Below, piece after piece: positions 10,922 to 21,766 of a stretch of 46,566 bases of DNA. The stretch covers positions 1 through 46,566 of the forward strand of contig JAPTJF010000475.1 of NCBI GenBank assembly GCA_029339195.1, written 5' to 3'. Each line of letters begins with the position of its first letter. Position 1 is the stretch's first letter. The position numbers and the translations under genes are program-made. The notes below the pieces were generated by a model. That model did not search any database, had not been told where the DNA came from, and was given only the letters and a program-made list of their open reading frames with translations. This DNA comes from Micractinium sp. NFX-FRZ (lineage: Eukaryota; Chlorophyta; Trebouxiophyceae; Chlorellales; Chlorellaceae).

Positions 10922-13771
10922 TTACAAGCCAAACCCGCTGCCGCTGCCTGGCGCTGCCCACCCCCCCTGGAACACCGGCTGCTGCTGCTCGTACAACTGC
11001 TGCTGCTGCTGTTGCTGCTGCCAAATCTGTGCTGACAGCGCCTCCAGCAGCGGGTCTGCGGACAGCGGCTGCATGGCCGCTGCCGCTGACACTGCAGCTG
11101 CTGACGTGGACGGGGCCGTTGCCGCCGCCACCGCTCCCCCTGCCGAGACCGATGGTGTGCCTGGTGCGGCCCCCATGCCCGGCAACATGCCCGCTGCTCC
11201 TGCTGCCCAGTCTGCTCCTGGCGGCGGCGCTGCTGCTGCTGCTGCCACTGCTGCCGCTGCTGGTGCTGCTGAGTGGCCCTGCCAACCGTTGGCCATCGAG
11301 GCTCGCTCGCAGGATGGGCAGCGCCAACAGTCCAGAGACTCTAGGTACTCGGGTGTGCAGCCCATGCACTCGACATGGAACCAGCCTTTGCACGCATCAC
11401 ACATAGTCATGGGCTTGTCGGGGTTCTCGGGCTGCTGGCAGATGCAGTACACCTGCATGGGGACGGGGGGACGGCGGAGCAAATCATGCTCAAGTATGCC
11501 CAGAATAGGATGGGGCAGGAGTACATTATTTGCAGGCGCGCACGCGCTGTCTTGATGCGGGACCATACCGCCGCCCCTTAGCGCCCAACCATGCATCAGC
11601 CCATGAAGGGTGTAGCAAAACAGGCAAAGTGCACCTTGAGATGAGAAAGTTCTTGATGCCTTATTTCCTACACTTAACCTGCCCACTCGAGGTGATGCAC
11701 ACAACAGCCGCTCACCGTCACATGTTCGGGGCTGAACTTCCCGGTCTTCACGCTCCAGCTAAACCTGCTGTAATAGTCCTGCAGCAAATGTGAAGTAGCT
11801 GATTTTAAGCTTGCAGGCTGTTGTGCCAGCAGCGCAAAATCGCAGCTCGGTCCGTGCGGAGCGGCCGCTCCCTGCACCAGTGCCACGCCTCGATGCGCTA
11901 CATGACCGTTGTGCAGCAAGATGCCCTTCTGCACTGCAGCGAAGCCCCCTCTGCGGAGCCCAGTTAGCCAGTGCAATTGGACGACGCTCGAGTCCACGGG
12001 GTATTGAATATGCAGCCCCACAGCACTCGCGCTCCAGCTGCTCCACCCCCATAAAAACCATCACGCGACCGCTCTAATTCACCGCCCAACCCAGCCCTGC
12101 GGTAGAAAGACGCACCTGCGGCCGAATAAGCTCCAGCTTCTGCAATCAAGCGCGCGGCAAATTGGCAGGAGGTTAAAAATTGGGACAAAAAAAAAACTGG
12201 TGTATGTCCGCAACAGGCAGCAAGCATAGCAGGTGGAATACTCGATAAACATAACAGCCAAGCAACCGGCATTTCTGATTAGCCACCCAGACAGATAGGC
12301 AGACAGGAGGGCAGGCAGGGGCGGGCGCTGCGCACGTTGTACGCATCTAGTGAGTGCACCACGCAGCGCCCCAGTATCGTCTCGCTGTGAATGCAATCGT
12401 GGTGGTCGCTACGTGAGGCAGGAGGGGACAAAGAATGTGGCATAGTGAGCAGCAGCGAGAGGGGCAGAAACGGGTACCAGGACCAAAGTGGGGGAGAGGA
12501 AGCACGGAAGACAGGCTTGCGTGCCTCCGCACCACTTCCAGAGGTACAAGCACAGTTTTACTGCTGACGCCTCTAGAAAGAGCCTGTGGAACGAATTGTT
12601 TGAAAGGCTTTCTTATTCCTGAAGCCGCCCGGCTGTGCATGCCTCGCAGTGTACTGCTGTAAAAACTGGGCTAGATGAGACAATATACTTGAGCCTGGTT
12701 GCCCCCACGCCGCGCCTTGCTCCCACGCAGAGCTGCAGGGCTGCCTCCACACTTCTCACCTCCTGTACAGCTCGCGCTCGCCATGAAAGGCTTTGCGTCC
12801 GCCCGTTATGCCTGCAGGCCAGGCGGCACCCAGTGGCGTTAAGAGCACCGGGCTGGCACGGTACTGAGGCACAGGAGAGAGCATAGAGCAGACGGTAACA
12901 ATCGTCTGCAGCTTCCCCAAACCTACCTGGGTCCTCTGGTCTGTAAAACCACTTCACCGTCACGCTGCGTTGACAAACAAATCAAGGGGCGATGCATGGT
13001 GTAAGTAGACTATTGAGGGTGCAGATGCAACAGATGCTCAACATACGTGGCCATAGTGCACCCCTGGTGGCCGTAGCTCACGCCTGTGCATGGCCTTGCA
13101 GCATGAACAGGCAGGCTTAGAAAGAGCAGGCGAGGACCTGCCGAGTCACAACGCACTGCTGCATCACGCCAGGTACAGGCAGAGGCCCTGGCACCGTCTT
13201 CGGCTTGCACCACTGTGACGCCCAGGCCTCAAGCATGTGCGCTGCCCCAGCTGGCGCACGCACTGGTAGCCGCCATGCTCCTCATCCGTCTCAAGACGCA
13301 CTATCTTGGCAATGAAAGGCTTGGAATTCAGGTTGTCCCTGCAAAGACGGCATTGCAATAGCAGGGCACATGACGATGCACCAGGTGGCGCGATTTGCAC
13401 TGCAGTAAGCGCATCAAGTGCAAGGCCAGGGGAAAGGTGCACGGCAGTTGCAAGCGACCTACCCTTCTGCCCGCACAAAGCAGCTATCCCCCACTGCAGC
13501 ATGCAGGGAGGTAAGTGAAAGTGAAGGACCGTTCATGAGTGGATGAACGGAGCTTGCACACAGAGGTAGCGCTCGTGTGAAGCCTGTTGACAGGCGAGTG
13601 CTCCGCACTCGTCGGATCTGGCGCTGTCCCAAGCTCCTCAAGTCGTGCTAGTAACCCACAGCGCTCTCGTCCAGCACACATACAGGGCTCCACGCGGCGA
13701 GGCGCAACTTCACTTGCGCACCTCCACTTACCTGTCAGCTCGTCGCCCAGGATGTCGATGTACGGAGCCAT
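10922..13771 (-). CDS. BAH-PHD chromatin reader (EBS/SHL type)
   Basis: Nine exons (minus): 13771-13732, 13493-13463, 13338-13264, 12964-12927, 12811-12760, 12408-12336, 12139-12116, 11778-11716, 11452-10922; 308 aa in one frame. The BAH domain (about residues 10-135) reads GDSCFVRAEG, PFIAKIVRLE, VTVKWFYRPED, RKAFHGERELY, ILGRCVVHSL and DYYSRFSWSVKTGKFSPE. The PHD finger follows at once with full C4HC3 spacing: YCICQQPENPDKPMTMCDAC, KGWFHVEC, CWRCPSC. Plant EBS and SHL have this order and read H3K27me3 through BAH and H3K4me3 through PHD, affecting flowering genes; the algal target set is unknown. The C-terminal ~120 residues are Ala/Gln-rich with (Q)7 and look disordered. Exons of 24, 31 and 38 nt lie in the BAH part. 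It diverges from the primase gene across 363 bases. Confidence 0.92.
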
Positions 13772-14134
13772 CGCAACGGTGGCGTCCCAACGGGCGGCTC
13801 AACCCTGCCTGAAGCTGCGCCGCACCCTCGGGCTGAAGCTTTGGTGGTGTGCTGCTCCTCCAGGCAATGGAAACCTTGTTTGATGAGCTATCATGACAGA
13901 GCAGTTGCTGAAGAGGGAGAAGGGTTGTTTCACCGGCTCTGCCACTGCCAGCGCACACAGCAAGCGAAGCAGGGGCCGAGTTTGAAGCCAATGGGCCTTC
14001 GGCCCGTGCCTGCGGCCCGGCATCGCTTCACGATCACTGCCGCCAAGCCATCCAGCGTTGCCTCGACGAGCAAGGACATTTGAATAAGGGAGAGGCGTGC
14101 ACAGTGGCAGGCACCCTTCCGAGCGTTGCACATC
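13772..14134. promoter_or_regulatory. Divergent promoter region, BAH-PHD and primase genes
   Basis: 363 bases separate the two ATGs and must hold both promoters and 5' UTRs. No TATA-like box or E2F-type TTTSSCGC site was recognised. A co-regulated bidirectional promoter is possible but inferred from position only. Confidence 0.5.
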
Positions 14135-17100
14135 ATGTCGGGGGAGCAAGCAGGTAGGGTTGGAGCTCCTGAAGTCGCGCCGCCCTGTCCAGCACCCGAC
14201 GGCAGGGCTCACTCCCCGATTGTTTTCCCTTCCTGCAGGCCCTGGGCCCGCGGCTACCGACTTCACCAATGTGGGCGTGCAGGATATGATGAATTTGTAC
14301 TACTGTAAGCCGGCGCAGGGCTCTGGGGCTGCGCCGCTGCCGCCACCCGCCGCCACCCACTGCTGCTCACAATGCCGCCGCGTAGCCTTACCCACTGGGC
14401 CCTGCCGTCAACCCATGCTGCCATGTCGTTTGTGCCCCTTTGCAGCCCGCCTGTTCCCGCATCAGGAGATGTACAAGTGGCTGGCCTATGGCAACGGTAG
14501 GCTTGCTGTGCCACCTTGGTGTTGCCTGCACTGCATAGCCCGGTGCTGCACTGTGTGGCCGCCCGCCAACCTGCTGCACCACCGTGCCTGCAGACGGCAA
14601 GCACCCCAAGAGCGATGCCTCCTTCTTCCAGCGCCGGGAGTTCTGCTTCACCCTGGATGGTGACATCTTTGTGCGCTACCAGTCATTCAAGGTGGGCAGA
14701 AGGTTGGGCGGTTAGGCCATGATATTGAGCCATGGAAAAAGCCTAGGGTCGCTGTGGCAAGCACGTGGGACTCGTAGAGGCGCTCAGGAGCAACAGGCTG
14801 AGGCAGCAGGGAGATTTTTGGTTCGCAGGAAGCACTGGCGCCCGCCGAACCCCCGGCAGCCCTTCAATTGCGGCGCTGCCGACGGCCGCTCAATGCGCCG
14901 CCCTGCACCCTACCCTGGAACCCCGCCTTGACCTGCAGGACGCTGGCGAGATGGCGGTGGCGCTTAAGGACCGCTGCCCCTCCAAAATTGATATTGGGCC
15001 TGTGTACAATGTTGACCCGCAGCGGCGCGCGGCCTACCAGAGTGAGGCAGCAGCGGCTGCTGTGGGGCGGGAGAGGGTGTGGGGGCTGCCGGGGTGCGGC
15101 CAGCCTTGCTGCATAAGTGGTGGGAGCTTCTGTCCATCGTAAGCACCAATGGCAGAGGCCTTGTGCCGCAACGGTTCAGGTTCAGGCGCGCTTGCTGGCT
15201 GCACTGAGGCGTCATCGCCACATCAGCTGGCCGCTGCTAGTGCACATGAACCACCGTGCCCGCGTATGCAGGCTCGGGGCAGGGGTTCTCCCCTGTGGAG
15301 CGCGAGCTGGTGTTTGACATTGATCTCACAGACTACGACGACGTGCGCACCTGCGGGAAGGAGGGCCACATCTGCAACAAGTGCTGGCCCCTCATGGCAG
15401 CTGCCATCAAGGTGAGCAGGCAACGGCCAGGGCTGTTGGGCAGGCGGTGGATCGGAAGCAAGGCAGTGGCGCAGGCAAGCAGCGCAGGCAGGCAGGCAGA
15501 TGGTGCACAACCACGGGCTGCCTCTTTGCCAGCGGGACAATGCGTGCTGTGCCGGCCCGCCTCTGCCTGCCTGCGCTTTTGAGGCTGCTGTTCCTGCACT
15601 GCCTGGCTCCCTGCAGATCCTGGATGCCGGGCTGCGTCAGGACTTTGGCTTCCAGCACATCTTCTTTGTCTACTCCGGCCGGCGTGGTTTGCATTGCTGG
15701 GTCTGCGATGAGCGGTGCGTGGCAACGGCGGCTGTCTTGCAGGCGCTGGGGCTTCAGCTACACACAGCAGCAGCTTGAAGGGTGGCCACGGGTCTGCTTT
15801 GCGCGCCTCCGCTGCCCGGAGGCTTTCATGACTTGCAGATCTGCTTGCACAACCGGTACAAAGTGCACAACTGCCTGCCCTCTGCTGACACGCATCCTGA
15901 CGGCCGAGCAGCGCTCCAAATCAAATTTCACTGCACGACTTGACCACTGGCCTGTACGCTGCCGTCCTCATGACTTGCAGGGCGCGCAAGCTGACGGATG
16001 AGCAGCGATCTGCGATTGCCGCCTATTTTGCTGTGTACAAGGGGCAGGAGCGGGGAGTGGCCAAGCTGGCGCTGGCGCTGGACGACCACCCCTCCATTGC
16101 ACGGGCGTATTCGCTGCTGAAGGACACATTTGAGGAGGTGGGCTGGCAGGGACAGGCAGTTGGGGGGGGGGGGGGGGGGACTGCCTGCCAAGCCAAGGCA
16201 CACTGCTTCTGTAGCGGCAGTCTGTAGTTGCACTGCTCGCAAATACATGGGCTCACCGGGACCTTGCATTTGCTTAGCAGTGTTGACATCAACTTCCCAG
16301 ATCCCAGCATGAGCATGCGCTTGTCTGAGGGATGCACCATCCATGCATTGACCCTGCCTCCCGCTGCTGTTCTGCAGCGCATCCTGTCGGAGCAGCAGCT
16401 GCTGATGGATGATCAACAGTCGCAGGCGGTGCTGGCATACCTGCCCAACGATGCACGTGAGCTGGAAACTTTGTGCACCGCCTCTCTCCACCATGCTCTG
16501 TGCCAGTGCCCACTTTCTAAAAAGGGTCCCCGGCTGGGAAGCAGGTGCATGTGTTCATGCCTTACTACAGCTTCCGCCGCCAGTTGAATGAACGTCAACC
16601 GCTCCCTGCAGTGCGTGAGGCAGTGCAGCAGCGGTGGCAGCACCTGCGCAGCAACGAGGAGCGGTGGGAGGCGCTACAGGATGAGGTGGAGGCGGAAGCC
16701 AAGGTGAGGGCCGGGCAATAGGGGCAATCACAGGAGCATGGCAAGCAAAGGCGTGCCAGGTGGTGCGTACCCTGCTGCAACGCGTGGCGAGCCCTTAAGC
16801 TGCAGAGTGTTCTACAGTCCCAAGCCCCAAGGTCTGACGCCAGCACCTGATGCCAGCACCTGCTGCCTCCCTCCCCCCCCCCCGCGCTTCTGGCACTGAC
16901 AGGCGCTGGAGTCGAGCAAGAAGGGAGGCGAGGGTGGGCGTGCAGGCAAGGCGATGCGCAAGTGCCTCAAGGACATTGTGTGCGCATACACTTACCCGCG
17001 GCTGGACATGGAGGTGTCAAAGAAGATGAACCACTTGCTCAAGGTGCGGTTCGCGGGCGGAACAGATCTGTGATAGAGGTGTGCTGTGCAACAATTTGAA

Positions 17101-17890
17101 ACATTTCCTTAACAATGGGCCAGTGGTGCCGCCAAGCCCTGTGTGCCAAGCCCCCCCCCTGGGGGGCAGGGGGTAAGATGGTGTCAATTACAGAAGCAGA
17201 AGGCTTGTGGCACGCTTTACATTATCGTCTCCGGACGCTTGCTGCCCCACTCACCGCAGGCGCCCTTTTGTGTGCACCCCAAGACGGGCAAGGTGTGCGT
17301 GCCCATTGACCCAGAGAGTGCCTGGGAGTTCGACCCAGACACCGTCTGCACCGTGGGCGGCCTGCTCAACGAGCTCAACAGCGGCAGTGCAGCAGCAGCA
17401 CAGGTGTGGCACGTGGGCCCCGCGTGCTGCTGTGCAGCTGCAGAGTGGAATGAAGGTAGTGTGCATGGGGGCAGGCAATTGCAATGACTGTTCAGTTGAC
17501 TGGCGTCTGTGTTTGCTGGTTGGCGAGGACAGAATTGTTGGGACAGCAAGCTGCAGTATAGTAGTAGGATGGTTCCCAAGAGCACTCCTGGTGTCAGGCC
17601 AACGTCTCTGCCGCTTACTTCTGCCTCCCTGCCTGCCTGCCTGGCTCAAACCAGGTGGTTCATCATTACTCAATCAAGTTTTGCTGTTTTCAGCTGTTGA
17701 TGCTCCTAAAGTTCATATGCGTGTAAACTCCGTGTGTGTGCAGGGCGAGGAGGCCTGGCGGGCCACCGAGATGAGCACAGCCGTAGACACCTTCCGGGCC
17801 TGCTTCCTGGATGCGCTGCAAGCTGACGTGAAGGCGGGGCTGGCAGAGAAGGCACGGCAGGCAGCAGCAGAGCCCACGCTGGCGTGGTGA
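14135..17890 (+). CDS. PRIM1: DNA primase small (catalytic) subunit
   Basis: Thirteen exons: 14135-14153, 14239-14304, 14446-14496, 14594-14691, 14939-15041, 15272-15411, 15617-15714, 15981-16137, 16378-16456, 16612-16703, 16903-17043, 17260-17403, 17744-17890. The frame is 444 aa, against about 420 for the animal protein. It makes RNA primers for DNA polymerase alpha. Family marks in order: [60 protein letters not shown] (metal-binding aspartates of the active site), a Cys cluster [27 protein letters not shown], and late in the protein [34 protein letters not shown]. Exon 1 is only 19 nt; its ATG is chosen because MSGEQAG splices in phase. Exon 8 has an upstream partial copy. Intron 8 carries an 18-G run. 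Identity is certain; the exact N-terminus is less so. Confidence 0.96.
15888..15920 (+). repeat. Copy of primase exon 8 5' edge
   Basis: Bases encoding RILTAEQRS lie about 94 bases upstream of the exon 8 start, which reads [10 protein letters not shown] second acceptor-like CATGACTTGCAG (15827-15838) repeats the twelve bases that end intron 7 at 15980, so the acceptor too seems duplicated, but further upstream. Confidence 0.7.
16162..16179 (+). repeat. Poly-G run in primase intron 8
   Basis: Eighteen consecutive G bases on the coding strand, 24 bases after the exon 8 donor. It could form a G-quadruplex in DNA or pre-mRNA; its length may also be uncertain by sequencing. Confidence 0.9.
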
Positions 17891-17962
17891 ACAATGCACC
17901 AACTGGACTTTGCCTATTGACTCTCATTGGCAGGCAACATGCACTTCTCGCCTGAAATGTGC

Positions 17963-17967
17963 TTACA
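17963..17967 (-). promoter_or_regulatory. TGTAA polyadenylation signal for the TIC22-like gene
   Basis: TGTAA on the minus strand, about 120 bases after the stop at 18088 and inside the inferred 3' UTR of the convergent primase gene. Confidence 0.5.
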
Positions 17968-18029
17968 TTCTGTACACTCAACAACAAGATCACTGTGTCA
18001 CACACATGCTCATGCAACTTGCTGACATC

Positions 18030-18034
18030 TGTAA
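18030..18034 (+). promoter_or_regulatory. TGTAA polyadenylation signal for the primase gene
   Basis: TGTAA about 140 bases after the primase stop. It lies 60 bases beyond the opposite-strand signal at 17963-17967, so the two transcripts should overlap by roughly 100 bases. Confidence 0.5.
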
Positions 18035-18087
18035 ACAACAACACGCGCCGCGGACAGGAAGGCGCACGCAGCAGCACCTAGCACGCA

Positions 18088-21048
18088 TCACTTCTTGCCC
18101 TTCTTGCCCTTGCCCTTGGCATCGCCAGCTGGCGCTGCGCTGCTGGCCGCGACGCTGTGCGGCGCCACAAACACGACGTCACCCCACTCCCCCTTGTCGT
18201 CATGCTCCATGCGCCCAATCACCTCCTCCAGGGACCCCACATCCACCTTTGGCAGCTTCTGCATAGGCAGGCAGCAGGGGAGGCGTGTACAACATTGAAG
18301 CAGCCAGTGAAACACAGGAGAGGCTCTCGCACACAAGGACAGGCCCAGCACGGCTAGGGCAGCCGAGCCAGAGCGCAACGGCAGGGTCCTTTGGGTTGGC
18401 AAATTTCGTTGCAGAAAAAGGGACTGTAAGCCCAAACAAGCAAGCAAGCAAGCAAGCCCACCTCAGCAGCCATGGCTTCCATCACACTGCTCACCAGACT
18501 TGCTGCCGCCTCGGCCAGCCGCTGCTCGTACTTTTGGAGGCGCTGCGCCGCCTGGTCCGTCTTGCGCTGCGCCGCCTTGCGCTCCCGATCCGATTTAGCT
18601 CCTGACAGCTGCACGGCAGAGGAGCAAGCGCGGGGCGCACTGCACGGGGAGTTGGAGAGCGCTGCAATGCGGAGAACACCCGTGTGTACGAGCAACAACG
18701 GGGAGCCCAGGAAACTACACTGTTTCAGGCACCTGCGTCAAGGGGGCCTGCCCCGCCTGACATCCGCATGCAGTCCCATGCATCAGGCATTCACCCCCGC
18801 CCACCTCGCCCTGCGCCTCACGCAGCTCCTCCCGCGCGCGTTCCGCCTTGGCACGCGTCTCCGCCTGTGCGGCCGCCTCCTTGCTGGTGTGGGCAGCGCC
18901 CAGTGCCGCGTCCAGGTCCTCCTTGCTGCAGAGGGTGCGGGTACAAGAGGGCAAGCAAAAAACTGCGGTCGGATACAGGAAGAATCCTCTGTATGCAGCG
19001 CACACGTCATCCATGCTGCAGAGGAAAGCGCGTGGAGAGGGGCAAGCACAGCGGAATGGTTGGGTGCATGCCGCCTCTTTGCTCGTGCATGCACCACCAA
19101 GTGCCGCTCGCCAGATGCCCAATGTAAAGGGCAAGCAGTCGCGCAGGGCAGGTAGGATAAGAGCGGCTCGGTTTCTTGCTCACATCTCTCCAGCAGCAGC
19201 ACCTAGCATCACCACGTCAGCCCTGCATACTGCATGCACACCACGTCTTCCCTCGGCATCCCAAGCGGCTGCTGCCCGTATCCTGCCTGGCTCACACACC
19301 TGAAGAACAGCGGTGTGTAGCGCATGCTGTCGCCCTTGATGGTCAGGCCCTCCGCCTGGAACAGAGGCACGCCCTGGAAGCCTGTGGCGGGCACGCCAGC
19401 GTGGCGGTACAGCTGCATGGATGGAGGCAACAAGAACATATGGTTGTTGTGGGAATGGAGAGGGGCCAGAGCAGCATAACATGTTCCTGCTCAACCAACT
19501 GCTGCAGCCCACCTGTGTCGCACCCCAATCTCTCGTAGCACAACAATCCTGGCACACTGCTGTGTAAGCAGACCACCGCCCTCCTGCCCCTCGCGCCCGC
19601 AGTCAATCCCCGGCCCTACAGCCAGCGTCGCCTCTACCTGGCGTGGATCAACCTCCCTGTGCAACACACATCAGTCGCGTACAGCCCCACCCTCCCATCC
19701 ACCCGCCCCTCCCCCTACTCCTTCCTGCCCCACCTGCAGCGCCGCCTCCACCTGGTGTGGGTCCGGCACAAAGCGGAACACCACGCCTGCGGTGTCTGTG
19801 TCAGAGCGGGGCGTCTTGGCAAACTCATACACCCGGTCCATGGTGGTGGTGAGCACCTTGACCTCCTTCCCCAACTTAGCGTTGGCCTGCTTGATCTGCA
19901 GCGCAGCAAGGTGGCGGGGGAACCAATGGGGTGGGCAAAACCGGCCCACAGTTGTGCTTGGCACCTTGGCCTGCTTGCCCAGCTGCGGGTCGGCCTGCTT
20001 TCTGCAGGGGCAGGCAGGGTGGTGTGGCCGGGGGGTGTATCACATGGCGTGCAAAAGGGGCAGGACGAGGGCGCACAAAAGGGGGCAAGAGGAGGGCGCG
20101 CAATAGGGACAGGCGGAGGGAGGTGTGGGGCGCAGCGGAGTGCCATGCGCAGTGCATAATGCGAGCGCGGGCAGGCTGGCAGGCAGGCAGGCGCGGATGC
20201 CCGCCCGGCCAATGATGGGAGCAGCGGGCAGCACCCAGATTGACAGACTACAGCTGATGCGGCTGACACCAGCTCCCCCTGCAGCATGCGTGCCCACCGT
20301 CTTGAGCATCGCCTCTGCTTCTGGCTCCGAGAAGAAGAAGAGGCCCAGCTGCCGCACGTCGTCCTGCACATGGGTGGGCAGAGAAGAGAACTTGTGGAAG
20401 AGACGGCTTAACCCATGACCCAACTGCCGTGGCAGCAGGCAAGGCAGTCCCAGGCGCTCGTGGCATCGGCGACAGCAGCAGCAGTACGCTGCCACTCCAT
20501 GCATTCCTGCATGCCACCTGCTGAATGCTGCCGACCCCATTGTGCTTCTGTCGATATCTTCATTCCGCACACCACCGCAGCCGGCTCAACAGCCTGCCCT
20601 GCAGCACCAGCAGCATCCGCGCACCTCCCCCGACACCAGGACAAACTCGTTCTTGCTGTTGACCACCGTGTAGACAGCCACCCCATTCAGCCGCGCCTTG
20701 ATCTCCTCTGGGTTGAAGGAAAGATCAAACACTGGCTGGGCAGCAGCAGCAGCCCGGCCACCGTGGCGCGCGCTCACAGACTGCAGAGGGGCAGTTGGGT
20801 GGGTGGGGCGTGTGGGGGCAGGGCTTCCAGGGCGCCACATTGATCGTGGCAAGATAGAAATAAAGCAATTCTCAGCAAGGCCTCGATCTCACCGCAAGGA
20901 GCGCTGCACCGCCGGCTGCTGCATGTTGCTGAGGCACGGTGGCGCGAGCCAGCGCCTCGGCCGCACGGTCGCCCGCCTGCCGCAGGTTGGCGGAGAATCG
21001 CTGCACATTTTGCTGCAGAAGCTCTCCCAGCCCTCGCAGCTGATCCAT
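18088..21048 (-). CDS. TIC22-like chloroplast import protein with C-terminal coiled coil
   Basis: Eight exons (minus): 21048-20893, 20780-20625, 20363-20298, 19895-19734, 19412-19300, 18925-18805, 18608-18462, 18258-18088; 363 aa. The core matches the Tic22 family, which helps preproteins cross the intermembrane space of the plastid envelope: EEIKARLNGVAVYTVVNSKNEFVLVSG, RQLGLFFFSEPEAEAMLK, VVFRFVPDPHQVEAAL, GFQGVPLFQAEGLTIK, RYTPLFFSKEDLDAAL. Residues 1-65 are Ala/Arg/Gln-rich and may be a transit peptide, though the start is acidic at Asp2. Beyond the core lie two exons of charged heptad-like helix (about residues 225-305), then VDVGSLEEVIGRMEHDDKGEWGDVVF and a lysine tail KGKGKKGKK. Classical Tic22 is near 250-270 aa, so this extension is notable; some plant Tic22-like homologues are also longer. 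Exons 4 and 6 have partial copies nearby. Confidence 0.82.
18437..18457 (+). repeat. (CAAG)5 microsatellite at TIC22-like intron 7 donor
   Basis: About five tandem CAAG units immediately inside intron 7, four bases from the donor GT on the minus strand. Confidence 0.85.
19006..19047 (-). repeat. Copy of TIC22-like exon 6 acceptor region
   Basis: The polypyrimidine tract, CTGCAG and first exon bases at 18957-18916 recur about 90 bases upstream: TGCTTGCCC...CCTCTGCAG then CATGGATGAC against CAAGGAGGAC. Here the intron side is duplicated as well as the exon side. Confidence 0.65.
19621..19660 (-). repeat. Copy of TIC22-like exon 4 3' edge
   Basis: Minus strand encodes VDPRQVEATL about 114 bases downstream of the true exon 4 end PDPHQVEAAL. 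The donor GCAG|GTGG of the exon is degenerate in the copy. Confidence 0.85.
19957..20006 (-). repeat. Copy of TIC22-like exon 4 5' edge with acceptor
   Basis: A CTGCAG acceptor followed by codons for KQADPQLGKQAKV lies about 108 bases upstream of the true exon 4 start IKQANAKLGKEVKV. Relative to the exon the copy lacks two bases after the acceptor, so splicing to it would shift the frame. Exon 4 thus has copies on both sides. Confidence 0.88.
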
Positions 21049-21766
21049 CGCGCAGTTGCTGCTGCAGGTGGCGGGCAGAGGGGGGGCCATGAGGAGAATG
21101 GGCGGGGCCTGGGCGGCGGTCCGCCGGCGGGCAGCGGCGCCTAGCAGCATCACACCGCCGCGCTCGCACGCCCGCTGCAGCAGTGCATGATCCGCCCGTA
21201 ACAGTTTTTTACACCCACACAAGGAGGCTACGACAGTAGCAGGGCAAGGAAATGTGCAGAGCAGAGTAGAGCAAACCGCTGCTTGCCTGGAATGCTTTCG
21301 CTGGTACCCAAGCCGGTGCCGAGCAACTCGGTGACGTGAATTGAAGCTCTGGGCACCAACAAAGCGCCGAGCAGCTGCTGCCAGCAGTACTGTACCGCCC
21401 ACAGCCCAGAAATTTGCATTGCAGGGCGGTTGCCCGACTGCAAAGAACGTTGTTCGATCCGTTGTCCGCCTGACGACACCCGTTTTTCGCTGCGGCCCGT
21501 TTCACATTTTTGAGTCTCGAGCAGGCACGCAGGCACAGACGCGAGTCAGACGGTAAGGACGCCGGAGGCCGCCTTGGGCCTGAAGCACCGGTGCCGCCTT
21601 GGGCCTCGTCTGTTCCTGCCTGTCGCCGCCGGCTGTCGCGCCGCCGGCACCGCCTTCGCCGCCTGCCGCTACCCAGCGTCCCATTGCTTGGTCGCCGCTC
21701 CCGGACCCTGTTGTTTCAGGTTCAAAATAACATACACAGCAGCATCTCTCTCACAGCAGCAGCCAG
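21049..21766. promoter_or_regulatory. Divergent spacer, TIC22-like and MAD2 genes
   Basis: 718 bases hold both promoters and 5' UTRs. The part next to MAD2 (about 21560-21720) is C/G-rich with repeated GCCGCC-type runs. No defined promoter element was recognised. Confidence 0.45.

Noticed and set aside
13772..14134. E2F-type sites in the primase promoter
   Set aside because: Looked for TTTSSCGC and its complement; none found.
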